DNA from: Bedellia somnulentella
Taxonomy: Eukaryota > Arthropoda > Insecta > Lepidoptera > Bedelliidae
Assembly: GCA_963576735.1 (NCBI GenBank)
Contig: OY755172.1
Span: 310,001 to 374,000 of the forward strand
Length of the DNA stretch: 64,000 nt
Direction of reading: 5' to 3'
The stretch's first letter is position 1. The number at the start of each line of letters is the position of its first letter. A model generated the notes under the pieces. The model searched no databases, was not told the DNA's origin, and was given only the letters and a program-made list of their open reading frames with translations. Positions 1 to 10,131 of the stretch are shown here, in pieces. Position numbers and translations under genes: made by a program.

Positions 1-68
1 AGGCAATATACGTCGCATTCGTCATTAAGACTCGCCATACAAATCTTACATCGTGGTATCGAAGTTTG
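1..68. other. unassigned left edge
   Basis: No gene or repeat is recognised between the window edge and the first SINE-A copy. Confidence 0.5.
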
Positions 69-76
69 TACGCTAC

Positions 77-287
77 ATACATACATATTCTCACGGCCAT
101 AAATCCGAAAAAGAGATAGCCAGAGCTTCAGAGCTAGAAACTCCTCAACCACAAGTTGATAGGGGACAAGATGGTGAAATAAAGGTAAAATCACCCAAAA
201 ACAAACTTAAAAAAACCCCATACCCTTAGTCGCCTCTTACGACTCCCGAGGGTAGAAAGTAGTAGTGACATTTTAAGCCGGCTCTAC
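77..287 (-). mobile_element. SINE-A copy, diverged
   Basis: The minus strand runs from a remnant of the 5' head to the GTGAGAATATGTATG-type tail. TACGCTAC flanks it at 69-76 and 288-295, an 8-bp target-site duplication, so this is a retroposed copy. Many substitutions against the family mean an older insertion. Confidence 0.8.
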
Positions 288-297
288 TACGCTACTT

Positions 298-1279
298 AGC
301 ATAAATGCAAGAATTGTAACTTAATACAGATAGACCGCGGTCCCCTGGCACACCACCGCCTAGCAGATGATCTTCCCTGTTCCTCCGCATTCTGGTAGCT
401 GAATGTATTCCAATCAAATCACCCATCGATTACTCTGAAAGACTTAGTACCAATATACAGGATAAGGGTATCTTGCATCGAATAGTATAAGGGATAAAGG
501 ATAAAGAGCTTATTCCATTTGTCTGAATGAAGACGTCTGAGAGCCACAGAATCAGAATTCAGACTAGTGGAATAACGTTCAGAACGCTAGGCTTCTAAAA
601 AGTAGACAAATTTGTGTAGTGGAATAACACTTAATGTCATTTATACACTCACCTCACATCAATATCATTTTTTATTCGTTATAAATATCTGCTTAAATAC
701 TAGTCCTATTAAAATTATTTCAGTACTCGTTATCTACTACATACTGTTATAGTTATAGTAGACAGTAATCATAGTAGGCAGATACATCGATATCTCTGAT
801 AACACGTCAGACCAAAAGACGAGACGAGAGACATATCCAGGTCACGTTCCGATGCTATTAATGTATATTAGCTACCGAATTGATCAAATAAAGCTATGAT
901 TCGTTCGTTTGCCTTTACTTACTTATGCTTAAACCATTCGCATTCGCATGGAGGAGGCAATGACTATTGATTGGTTCTGTACGATCCTGACAAAGTGCTC
1001 ATTTGTTTGTTGTTGTGTTTCTTCTCCATATAAAAATATTTATGTCTAAGGACCCACCACTGACATCAATATATTCAAATAGTACAAAATGTACTTTTGA
1101 AATGGTACTCCAAAGTAACTTTCAAAAAGTGTACTGAGATGGTATCAATGCAACTTCGTAAATATCTTAAATAAAAGAAAAAGGAGGCGGAGGTTCTAGA
1201 GGCAATCAATCTCATGAACTCACTGTACCTTCGATTTATCAGGACATCATCACATTAATAACCAAAAACAACAACCTAC
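298..1279. other. no recognisable feature
   Basis: AT-rich sequence without a long ORF, splice-flanked exon or repeat that I recognise. Confidence 0.5.
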
Positions 1280-1289
1280 TAACGTAAGT

Positions 1290-1372
1290 GATAAATTGAA
1301 CTAACGTAGGCTCGACCGGGGAATAGAACCCGGACCTTCAAAGTCAAGGTTTATTACCACTAGGCTACATCA
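1290..1372 (-). mobile_element. tRNA-derived SINE head relic
   Basis: The minus strand shows an A-box (TAGCCTAGTGGTAATA) and a B-box inside a good T-arm (CCGGG-TTCTATT-CCCGG). The acceptor stem does not pair, so this is a SINE head and not a tRNA gene. Confidence 0.5.
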
Positions 1373-1830
1373 CTATCATGTATTACTTTACCAAAATTCA
1401 AGTCTCGGAGGTATAATGATAATTAATGTTAGTACGGCCCGTAAGTCGGTTTATGTTGGGATCACATTAATTGTAATTAGAATGTATGAACATCTGATTC
1501 GGTATTAAGTGGAGGCGTAACTACCAGATTAATTTAGAGTTATCTTAAGATTATGGTGGAGGAATGATTATTTTGTCTGTAATTGTAAGCCTTCAAAACA
1601 CTCAATAGTTTTTTTTTTCATTATTAGAAACCTAAAACATACGTCCTCAAACTACCGAAGAAACCTTAGATTATTTATAACTATCCGTGCGAAGCTGGAG
1701 CTGTCCACTATACGAATAAAAAGCAACATTCAGGCGAATTTCAAACCTCCAACTAATTTTGGAGTCGGTTAAAACGCCGAAATAACAAATAACTATAATA
1801 GTCTACAGTCGGAACTAGATGAAAACATTA

Positions 1831-1868
1831 ATTTTGACGGCTATTTGCATTCAAATAGCCGTCAAAAT
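1831..1868. repeat. perfect 17-bp hairpin
   Basis: The arms at 1831-1847 and 1852-1868 are exact reverse complements around the loop CATT. No TSD or larger element was seen around it. The 1381-2348 stretch holds nothing else I can name. Confidence 0.75.
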
Positions 1869-2360
1869 ACAGTTACAAGAGTACTCAGTACTTTGCTATA
1901 CAGCCATCATTTGATAATTGCGTACTTTTTTTCATGTAGTGTATGCTTAAAGATTTATTGGAATAGTCCGTATCGAACGTACAAAGTGACGATCAACAGT
2001 AAGTAAGTAAAGCTATCTTTGGTATGGTATCGTAAGAGGCGACTAAAATATCCGCATTATTAAAATTTATTGAAGGACAATTTATGTAAGTGGCCTATAT
2101 CCATCAATAGTTTATTTCACTATGTTATTTAGTTTTGGAAAACGTCATACTGAAGCTCTTACAAGCTTTTGGTACCTGTTAGTATATTTCATCATCAGTC
2201 ATCGAGCCTACCATGAATAGCCACTTTAATCATAATACACCACGCTGACACCACGCGTGTTTCACTAACAAGAATAGTAGCCAAACCGATGGCTCTACGA
2301 GATATAAACACACAATATATAATAGATCCAATCTTCCTAATACAAAGCAGCTTTTAACAA

Positions 2361-2513
2361 TAAATAAAGGAAAGAAAAACTTCGACACAGGCGGGAATCG
2401 AACCCGCGACCTCGGGTCGCGGGTTCGATTCCCGCCTGTGCCGAAGTTTTTCCATTCTTTATTTGTTAGTAATAATCCCCACGAAAATTAAGCTGAAAAG
2501 AAAGATTAAAAAA
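2361..2513 (+). mobile_element. family C fold-back insertion (short)
   Basis: The antisense tail and tRNA 3' half (2361-2410) is followed after a 5-nt spacer by the same sequence in sense (2416 onward). A C-tail (TTTATTTGTTAGTAATAATCC) and a diverged A-rich end follow. The direct repeat AGCTTTTAACAA lies at 2349-2360 and 2514-2525, so the whole palindrome is one retroposition event. Confidence 0.85.
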
Positions 2514-2759
2514 AGCTTTTAACAAGTTAATATCAAGTACTTGTTGCATCGGCCATGACTTTCAACTTGGCGTTCAACCTTGCCACATCGGTCAGTACAC
2601 TTTCAATTTCATCGGCAAATGTTTTCACTATGGTCCTGATATCACCTACTTGCGGTGTATTTAGGTTGGTCGGAAGTGACGTGGTGCTATTGTCGCCCGA
2701 CTGCTATCGGCGAGCGCTTTTCCATTGTTTTGTCGATATTGCTACTCGAGTTTCACTGC

Positions 2760-2848
2760 TTTTAATGGCTTCGGACTGTTGTGATGTGGCTGGAGACCCA
2801 TCACTCACCAGCCTTTATTTTACAATGTTGTATCCTAATATAATATGA
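2760..2848 (+). mobile_element. older SINE-A-like segment
   Basis: The stretch GATGTGGCTGGAGACCCATC and the following TTTATTTTAC match the middle of SINE-A but with many changes. It directly precedes a younger copy. The short reading frame over it is not a gene. Confidence 0.45.
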
Positions 2849-3099
2849 GCTGTGTAGTGTCGGCTTAGAATAGCACTACCCCATTTCATCCGGTGGGTGT
2901 ACGTAAGAGGCGACTAACGGTATTGGGGCTTTTTAAGGGATTTTTGGGCGATGCGGTTGGAGACCCATCACCAACAACCTTTATTTTACCATCTTTTCCC
3001 CACGCAACTTCCAAAAGTGGCTGAGGAATTTTTAATTACTTAGCTCTGGCTACCCCTTCTGGGGATTTATAGCCGTGAGTATATGTATGTATGTATGTA
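2849..3099 (+). mobile_element. SINE-A copy, full length
   Basis: It runs from the head GCTGTGTAGTGTCGG to the tail GCCGTGAGTATATG plus (TATG)n. It belongs to subfamily I (CTTCCGGTGGGTGTACG). No clear TSD was found. Positions 3100-3370 hold nothing recognisable. Confidence 0.85.
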
Positions 3100-3370
3100 A
3101 ATTAGAACTCAAGCCATTGATCGCAGAACAAACAATAAAATGTCGAAATTTTTACACTACCAATCTATGACTGTACGTAGATTAGCCTTATCAAAGATAA
3201 ATATGTTTTAGCATGGACTAAGTACCATTGCTATCGTCAAACTGATAATTCTAGCTGACAAATGAGTTAATGCTAATCCATTAAATTATTTTATTAGTTT
3301 CGTGTATTCGACATAAAATATTAAAGACTAGAAAGGAACGCATTCTCTGAACGGCCGAAGTATAAATTGT

Positions 3371-3563
3371 TACATACATACATATACATATACTCACGGC
3401 TATATTTCCCTAGAAGGGGTAACCAGAGCTAGGGAATTATAAATTCCTCAGCCACTTTTGGAAGTTGAGTGGGGAAAAGATGGTAAGAATAAATAATCCA
3501 ATAAAAAGCCCCAATACCCTTAGTCGCCTCTTATGACACCCGTGGGTAGAAAGGGGTAGCGAC
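3371..3563 (-). mobile_element. SINE-A copy, 5'-truncated
   Basis: The (TATG)n tail is on the left and the head stops at the GTCGCTACCCC region, losing about 25 nt of the 5' end. The family C insertion begins right at its truncated end. Confidence 0.8.
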
Positions 3564-3658
3564 AAAAACATATATAATTTAATGTTTTTTGACATGAATT
3601 CCTCATGTGGGGATTATTACTCATAAATAAAAGATGTTATTAAAGGAAAGAAAAATTT

Positions 3659-3732
3659 CGACACTGGCGGGGTTCGAACCCGCGACCTTCGGGTATACGC
3701 CCCCGTCGCTCTACCAACTGAGCTACAGTGTC
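3659..3732 (-). ncRNA. tRNA-like cloverleaf, unit 1
   Basis: Read on the minus strand it has a perfect 7-bp acceptor (GACACTG/CAGTGTC), a perfect A-box (TAGCTCAGTTGGTAGAGC) and D-stem, and a perfect T-arm (GCGGG-TTCGAAC-CCCGC). The anticodon arm is poor: only three to four G-C pairs, and no T before the would-be anticodon. It looks like a Pol III promoter module of the repeat, not a decoding tRNA. Confidence 0.75.
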
Positions 3733-3973
3733 AGTTGGCATCCAGCGCGAAATTTCTCTATCCTTTGTTTCTTTTTTACACGTTCAAGTAGTGTTTGCGT
3801 TTCCTACCTCCGAATTTTAACTAATTCGGACGGCCACTTGTCTACCTTTTCAGATAGAATGCAAATGTTGGAAACGCCTAACTATCACATAATTTAATGT
3901 TTTTTGACATGAATTCCTCATGTGGGGATTATTACTCATAAATAAAAGATGTTATTAAAGGAAAGAAAAATTT

Positions 3974-4047
3974 CGACACTGGCGGGGTTCGAACCCGCGA
4001 CCTTCGGGTATACGCCCCCGTCGCTCTACCAACTGAGCTACAGTGTC
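3974..4047 (-). ncRNA. tRNA-like cloverleaf, unit 2
   Basis: This is identical in layout to the cloverleaf 315 bp upstream, including the intact acceptor stem, A-box and B-box and the same degenerate anticodon arm. Confidence 0.75.
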
Positions 4048-4489
4048 AGTTGGCATCCAGCGCGAAATTTCTCTATCCTTTGTTTCTTTTTTACACGTTC
4101 AAGTAGTGTTTGCGTTTCCTACCTCCGAATTTTAACTAATTCGGACGGCCACTTGTCTACCTTTTCAGATAGAATGCAAATGTTTGAAACGCCTAACTAT
4201 CACATAATTTAATGTTTTTTGACATGAATTCCTCATGTGGGGATTATTACTCATAAATAAAAGATGTTATTAAAGGAAAGAAAAATTTCGACACTGGGTT
4301 CGAACCCCGCCAGTGTCGAAATTTTTCTTTCCTTTAATAACATCTTTTATTTATGAGAAAACATATATAAATTGTTATAAATATATAATATATATAAATT
4401 GTTCTTATTTCATTAAGTTCCACTGGCTTTTTGCTAGCCGAACGGGTATGAATGAAATGTTTCCATTGTAAATCAAGCCGAATTCTTAA

Positions 4490-4555
4490 AAAGTAAAGAT
4501 CAATAGAATCTGTCTACCCCAATGGGAACTAATGGCGTTAGTATACGTATGTGAG
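4490..4555 (+). mobile_element. RTE LINE 3' scrap
   Basis: It contains CTACCCCAATGGGAACTAAT followed by GGCGTTAGTATACG, matching the extreme 3' end of the RTE element seen elsewhere in the window. Confidence 0.55.
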
Positions 4556-4657
4556 CTTGATTTTTTTAGATTGAACTATTCGAAATAATTTATTTGTTAT
4601 TTAATGCTATTGAAGGGATATAACGATAAATATGTGTAGTGTCGGCTTAAAATGTTA

Positions 4658-5560
4658 CATACATACATATACTCACCGCTATAAATCCCTAGAAGGGGTA
4701 GCCAGAGCTAAGAAATAAGAAATTCCTCAACCACTTTTGGAAATGTGAATGGGGAAAAGATGGTAAAATAAAGGTTGTTGGTGATGGGTGTCCAACCGCA
4801 TCGCCCAAAAATCCCTTAAAATCCCCAATACCGTTAGTCGCCTCTTAGGGTGTGTCCATCAGGATCCCCCAGTTCAATCCCCTAGGGGATCCTAGTGAAC
4901 TTGTTGGTTCATCAGGATCCCCTCAAATTAAATCAAAGTAAAGGTGCTTTCATATACATTGCCTTGTTTCATTGAATAAGTCTAAGTAGGTATACTCTAG
5001 CTAGCATTTGCTAGGGTTTTTACGTAACATTTTTACTGATCAACTTTACTGACCTTATTGCTAATGTAATTAGCTGGAAATAAAATGACTTGTTAATGAA
5101 GTGAAATAAATGTGGTTGGTATACAGTGAGAGGCATCGGACCCATAATAGGCTATTTGACTAATTTTTGAAAACTATCTTACGGTGTTAATTTGTTTATA
5201 AGGAGCCCTAAAAAATATTTTTCTGTCTTCATTTTAGCTATTTTATTAATAAATCGAAAAAGAACATGCAACATTTAAATGTGCCGCGTAAACGCGACTT
5301 TAAGTAATTTGGCAGCTGTAGCACAATTCAGAGATAACGGTTGGACAGTTTTTAGACATATTAAGATAAAAAGATAAAAATGTAATTTTGAGAAGTGCTG
5401 TGAACTAGACCTAATTGTTGATTATTTTTTTAAGGGGATCCTGATGAACTAACAAGTTCACTAGGATCCCCTAGGGGATTGAACTGGGGGATCCTGATGG
5501 ACACACCCGCCTCTTACGTACACCCACCGGAAGAAATGGGGTGGTGCTATTCTAAGCCTC
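4658..5560 (-). mobile_element. SINE-A copy interrupted by hAT MITE
   Basis: The two parts 4658-4847 and 5517-5560 form one SINE-A. AAAATGTTA flanks it at 4649-4657 and 5561-5569. It entered the older SINE-A copy and was later hit by the MITE at 4848-5508. Confidence 0.85.
4848..5508. mobile_element. hAT-type MITE with ~75-bp TIRs
   Basis: The 661-bp element begins GGGTGTGTCCATCAGGATCC, with the inverted copy at 5434-5508. The TIRs contain several GGATCC-centred palindromes. The 8-bp direct repeat GCCTCTTA at 4840-4847 and 5509-5516 exactly restores the SINE-A sequence, which fits hAT target duplication. There is no ORF, so it is non-autonomous. Confidence 0.9.
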
Positions 5561-5707
5561 AAAATGTTATTGGCACTAAACCTTTGCTATCCATGGGTAT
5601 TGTATACCAACGGTATTCGAGCTTTTTAAATGATTGATTAGCGATGTGGCTGGCGACCCATCACTAACCATCCTTTATTTTACCATATTATACCCTAAGC
5701 TTATAAA

Positions 5708-5955
5708 GCTGTGTAGTGTCGGCTTAGAATAGCACTACCCCATTTCTTCCGGTGGGTGTACGTAAAAGGCGACTAACGGACTTGGGGCTTTTTAAGGGAT
5801 TTTTGGGCGATGCGGTTGGAGACCCATCACCAACAACCTTTATTCTACCATCTTTTCCTTACTCAACTTCCAAAAGTGGCTGCGGAATTTCTAATTTCTC
5901 AGCTCTGGCTACCCCTTTTAGGGATTTATAGCCGTGAGTATATGTATGTATGTAT
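5708..5955 (+). mobile_element. SINE-A copy, full length
   Basis: It is a subfamily I copy from GCTGTGTAGTG to (TATG)n, inserted into the 3' half of the older SINE-A copy. Confidence 0.85.
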
Positions 5956-6112
5956 ACCCTAATATCACCCCGAAGTGGCTGAAGTGTATTTAATTCTGAA
6001 GCTCCGGTTACCTCTTTATGATATTTGTAGCCGTGAGTAAAGGATATACTCTGGGCCAAATGAAACAATAGTTCCTGAGATAAGTTTAATCAAACAGCTG
6101 ACCTTATGAATT

Positions 6113-6260
6113 TATTATGTCGGAAGCAATCCTAATAAGGGGTAGCCGGAGCTGATGAATCAGCCATTCATCAGCCACTTTTAGCAATCGAAAGGGGAAA
6201 GTATTAAAACGAATACCTTAGTGATGAGTTTCTGACCACATCGTCAACAAACTACTTAGC
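6113..6260 (-). mobile_element. SINE-A relic
   Basis: GGGGTAGCCGGAGCTGATG, CAGCCACTTTTAGCAA and the following GGGGAAAGTATTAAAA track the SINE-A middle, strongly diverged. Confidence 0.5.
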
Positions 6261-6265
6261 ATAAT

Positions 6266-6606
6266 TAAAATCTTTTTGTTCATGAAAACCTCATGTGGGG
6301 ATTATTACTAATAAATAAAGGAAAGAAAAATCTCGACACAGGCGGGAATCGAACCCGCGACCTCGGGTATACGCCCCGACGCTCTGCCAATTGAGCCAAC
6401 GTGTCAATGGCTGCCAGCGCGAAATTCTTCTATTCTTTATTTCTTTAACACGTTTAAGTAGTGTTTGCGTTTCCTACCTCCGAATTTTTTACTAATTCGG
6501 AAGGCCACTTGTCTATCTTTTCAGATAGAATGCAAATGTTGAAAACGCCTAACTATCACATAATTTAAATCTTTTTGTTCATGAAAACCTCATGTGGGGA
6601 TTATTA
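6266..6606 (-). mobile_element. family C insertion, one unit plus junction
   Basis: One complete antisense unit, with its tRNA-like part at 6334-6405, is preceded (5' in sense) by about 45 nt of the end of an upstream unit. The unit-end/unit-start junction TTTAAA|TTATGTGATAG is therefore present, showing a multimeric template. The acceptor stem retains five pairs. The TSD is unclear. Confidence 0.8.
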
Positions 6607-6835
6607 AATTGCAGTATGTTTTGTAAATGGGTTAGATTTTATTTTTACAAATTCTCTTTGAGAATTCACGCCTTAGTTAGTAAAGAGGTGACTCAAGTCC
6701 TAGTTCTACGAAACCCCACCTGACATTTATTTTCTCGGTTATCTGAGTACCCAGTTATTGGCTGTATAGTGTACGTTACAACTTTGTACCTACCTTTCTA
6801 CCCTAATAGATCTCGACGCGATAAAATTTACCTAC

Positions 6836-6945
6836 GAAGACATACCATTGGAGTTAAAACATAGGATTTGATCCAACCTCTCCATATTTTAATTCCGACC
6901 TCTATCCTACCGACCTACCAAGGTCCCCCCCTGTCAATCAAAACA
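6836..6945 (-). mobile_element. tRNA-derived SINE relic
   Basis: The minus strand carries an A-box-like GGTAGGTCGGTAGGATAGAG and a B-box-like GGTTGGATCAAATCC with tRNA-like spacing. Flanking 6607-6835 and 6951-7227 show nothing more. Confidence 0.4.
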
Positions 6946-7238
6946 GAGCTTTAAAAGCCCGGAAATAACACCACCTACACAATACGAGTGAAAAGGTAAA
7001 TATTATACTCCGACACAATGGACTACCGAATGGATTAGATGTTTGCGCGCCGTGGAATAGTGTGCGGTAGTCAACATAACAATGACTGGAAACTTGATGT
7101 CATGGCCAGGGACACTCGCTATTCACTTGACATTCATATTTAATTCACAAATCTATGGCACAATGTTTGTTTGTTGCTGTGGAGGTGGAATATATCGTTA
7201 TGTACTGGTCGTTTCAAATTCTTAAGAATTTTGCACAA

Positions 7239-7487
7239 TACATACATACATATACTCACGGCTATATATCCCTAAAAGGGGTAGCCAGAGCTGAGAAATT
7301 AGAAATTCTTCAGCCACTTTTGGCAGTTGAGTGGGGAAAAGATGGTAGAATAAAGGTAGTTGGTGATGGGTCTCCAACCGCATCGCCCAAAAATCCCTTA
7401 AAGAGCCCAAAGTCCGTTAGTCGCCTCTTACGTACACCCACCCGAAAGAAATGGGGTAGTGCTATTCTAAGCCGACACTACACAGCT
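7239..7487 (-). mobile_element. SINE-A copy, full length
   Basis: It is flanked by the 11-bp direct repeat ATTTTGCACAA at 7228-7238 and 7488-7498. The short reading frames crossing it on both strands are fortuitous. Confidence 0.9.
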
Positions 7488-7499
7488 ATTTTGCACAAG

Positions 7500-8021
7500 T
7501 CTCTATTTTATCAAAATATGTTGTCCATGATTCATGTCTATTGCCCATGAATTAAGTTTCAACCTTTATCCAATGTCCTTTTCCAATAACTACAAAAAAA
7601 CTAAAATCCTTTTTCTTGAAACAATAAAACTAGGCCAATACCCCACAAATAGCAAATCACCAAGGATTTCCAAATCAATTCTAACTTGACCGAGATTTAA
7701 TAAGACCGATTTGTAGCCGGCCTAGTAGGGCTTCCGTCTGAGTCCCAATGAGTGCCGCTGGCCACACCCCGACTACTTACAGCCGCCGGCTTCACGCATT
7801 TATGCCAACACTAATCCGTCTAATTGTAACAATATCGTCGGAGAAACCTTCCAATACTAATGACCCTTAAACGATTTTTTGACAATACATTAAAAATAAG
7901 TGTATTCTGAAATATTTATATATTTTGAATTAAAGCATTAATAAGATATACTCAAGGCATTGGAAACTCCTCTGGCTATTTTGATAGTTCAATGTATAAG
8001 TATAAATGCTACTTGTTAAAT
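7500..8021. other. no recognisable feature
   Basis: Mixed sequence with a moderately GC-rich patch near 7715-7800. No ORF or repeat is recognised. Confidence 0.45.
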
Positions 8022-8262
8022 GCTGTGTAGTGTCGGCTTAGAATAGCACTTCCCCATTTCTTCCGGTGGGTGTACCTAAGAGGCGACTAACGGTATTGGG
8101 GTTTTAAGGGATTTTTGGGCGATGCGGTTGGAGACCCATCACCAACAACCTTTATTTAACCATCTTTTCACCACTCAATTTTCAAGTGGCTGAAGAGTTT
8201 CTGATTCCTGAGCTTTGGCTATCCCTTCTAGGGATTTATAGCCGTGAGTATATGTATGTATG
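8022..8262 (+). mobile_element. SINE-A copy, full length
   Basis: It is a subfamily I copy. The direct repeat TTGTTAAATGC/TTGTTAAGTGC, with one mismatch, lies at its two ends. Confidence 0.85.
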
Positions 8263-8540
8263 TTGTTAAGTGCTAGTGTTTTCGTTTCTTTTTTTATGCA
8301 ACTTTTTTATGCCGACTTTACAATCAATTTGCATGCAATTTGAAGCAGGTAATTTACTACCCAGTTTATCAGTACAAAGCGGCAAAAGACTTCACTCCCA
8401 ATCAGGAGAGAAACAAGGTATTCTGACTTCTATTATAGAAAAAGTATCGCAAACAAAAACTGCCGACCCTTCAGCCATACACCGGCTCAAGCATCCGTCC
8501 ATCGCACTACAAACCTTAATTAAAAAAAAAAAACAAAAAA

Positions 8541-8720
8541 CTTATTTTTCAAAATAAAGTTAAATACCTACTAACATTTTTTGAACGTCAAAGTTGTAAA
8601 TTAATCGCTAAGCCGTTGCTTCGGAAGGTGTTCGTAAAGAGAAGAAGCAACAAAGAAAATCTTTACATTCACATTTTTTCAAAATATGGTTTGTACAATT
8701 TCAGTTTACAAACATGTTTT
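8541..8720 (-). mobile_element. LINE 3' UTR fragment
   Basis: On the minus strand this matches 18880-19065 on the plus strand. It includes TTGCTTC...GAAGCAA, a hairpin of 7 bp around TTCTCTTTACGAACACCTTCC, and the downstream GACGTTCAAAAAATGTT. It is the second copy of the 3' UTR of the LINE whose coding end is at 18485-18698. Confidence 0.7.
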
Positions 8721-9060
8721 TTTAACATTAACATCAACAACAACATTAACATAACCAAATGGGTAAACGGAAGCCTCACACGACAATGTAATCAAATAAA
8801 TCGTCACAAATCAAATGAAAGTTAATCCGACCGGTGCCGAGTATAATTACGACCGTGGGAGCACACTTTGGGGTAAAAACGTAGCGTTTGACGTAATGGG
8901 GATTGTATCGAATAGAAAGTTGACTAGTATATTATCACGACTTAACTCCCATGACCAATTGAACAGACGAGGCTTCAGAATTATAAATTCATGTTTTATT
9001 CGCTAGTTACTAAAAGAGACAGACATAATATCAATTTAGTAACTGATATTGAAATTTTAA

Positions 9061-9245
9061 TAAGACATACATATTCTCACGCCATCATTTCCCACCAGGG
9101 TAGGCAGAGACTATCGATCGCCGCTTTGTACGATCCTGGCAAACTTCTCTTGCTTCGTTAACATCCATCAATCTTCTCATACAAGCTCTTTTATTCTTCA
9201 TACTTCGGACACCTGCCTTTTCAGCCTCTCAATGTGGTCTAAATG
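9061..9245 (-). mobile_element. RTE LINE 3' end
   Basis: The antisense of the RTE C-terminal coding end (ATGAAGAATAAAAGAGC...GATCGTACAAAGCGGC) ends at GGCGTGAGAATATGTATG. It is truncated at 5'. Positions 8721-9060 and 9246-9875 contain only unsupported short frames. Confidence 0.75.
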
Positions 9246-9875
9246 TATGACATCATGAAGATTTAACAGTTTTCCGGAGAAACCTTTCAATCACTATCAC
9301 TTATATAAACACTAATATGCATTTAAACACGAAGTCTAATGAAAACCATTTCTCTAGCAGCAAATTATTTAAATTCCAAGCTTATCATAAAAGCCCACAA
9401 GGCTTAAAAAAGCCTATGTTATTTCACTAACATGCTATCGTGTTTGAGAGAAAACCGACTAGCATTAAGGCAAAAAACATACATTAAAAAACAATGCATA
9501 ATTTCGTGTACCTTTCCCTCACTGCCAATTATTAGCTCGTCAATCATTACACTACCTACAATTACATCCACAATACAAGAGAAGCTCACCAACTTTCAAC
9601 AGGCTATTGTAAAAGTCAATTCAATACGGGGTCACGCTATTAAATGAGCTATCGAGACATACAAGTGATTACAGTACGCCTGCCCACCTCAAACAAACAA
9701 GACAGTTAACAAGGGGCCGGAAAGTAGCTGTATTCTAGTTTCTTATTTGGATTGTAAAAGTGACTGAATAGTTGTTTTTATGGGCTCTTAATAAATTCAG
9801 GGAATGTGATTATTAAACTAAAAATATTTAACTCGAACGCAAATTCAATAATAAAGCTGTATATATTCAGAATAG

Positions 9876-10085
9876 AATTTAGCACCAACCCATTTCTTCT
9901 CGGGGATGTCGTATCGGACGACTTATGAAATAGAGGCGACTGAGGGATTTAGGCGATGAAGTGTTTCGTAGGTGAAATGGTTGAGCTTTATTGCAGCGTA
10001 TTTACCTTTCGGGCTGCCAGAAGTGGTTTTGTGATTTTGAAGATTTAGCTAATTCAGAAGATTTATTACCTTGGTGGATAGAATC
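9876..10085 (+). mobile_element. SINE-A relic
   Basis: The fragments AGCACCAACCCATTTCTTCT and CGACT...GGGATTTAGGCGATGAAG line up with the SINE-A head and middle but with many changes and indels. Confidence 0.4.
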
Positions 10086-10131
10086 CGTGCATTTTAAAGG
10101 TCTGTTATTTCTTCAAAGTTACAGTAACAGT

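Larger units (their letters stand above)
3578..4357 (-). mobile_element. family C tandem dimer with inverted end
   Basis: Two antisense units with a 315-bp period (about 3578-3892 and 3893-4207) differ at very few positions. They are followed by part of a third antisense unit, then an inverted sense 3' end (about 4296-4357). The 13-bp direct repeat AAAACATATATAA at 3565-3577 and 4358-4370 brackets the whole block, so dimer and inversion arrived in one insertion. Each unit contains a tRNA-like cloverleaf and two hairpins: TCCGAATT/AATTCGGA, and CTACC/GATAG with one mismatch. Confidence 0.9.
4631..6045 (+). mobile_element. old SINE-A copy split by nested insertions
   Basis: The head TGTGTAGTGTCGGCTT at 4633 resumes at 5570-5705 and again at 5956-6045, where GCCGTGAGTA ends it. 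Two younger SINE-A copies split it, at 4658-5560 and 5708-5955. The first of these is itself split by a hAT-type MITE. Confidence 0.65.

Noticed and set aside
3659..3732. Functional tRNA gene
   Set aside because: The anticodon arm is mispaired and lacks the T at position 33. The sequence recurs only within a dispersed repeat with TSDs.
3634..4212. Two nearly identical 87-codon reading frames 315 bp apart
   Set aside because: They run antisense through the tRNA-like part of tandem family C units. Identity comes from the duplication, and the peptide has no recognisable domain.
7155..7550. 131-codon plus-strand frame
   Set aside because: Most of it is antisense SINE-A, flanked by the SINE's TSD. 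The same peptide motifs (YTHGYKSL) recur at every SINE-A copy.
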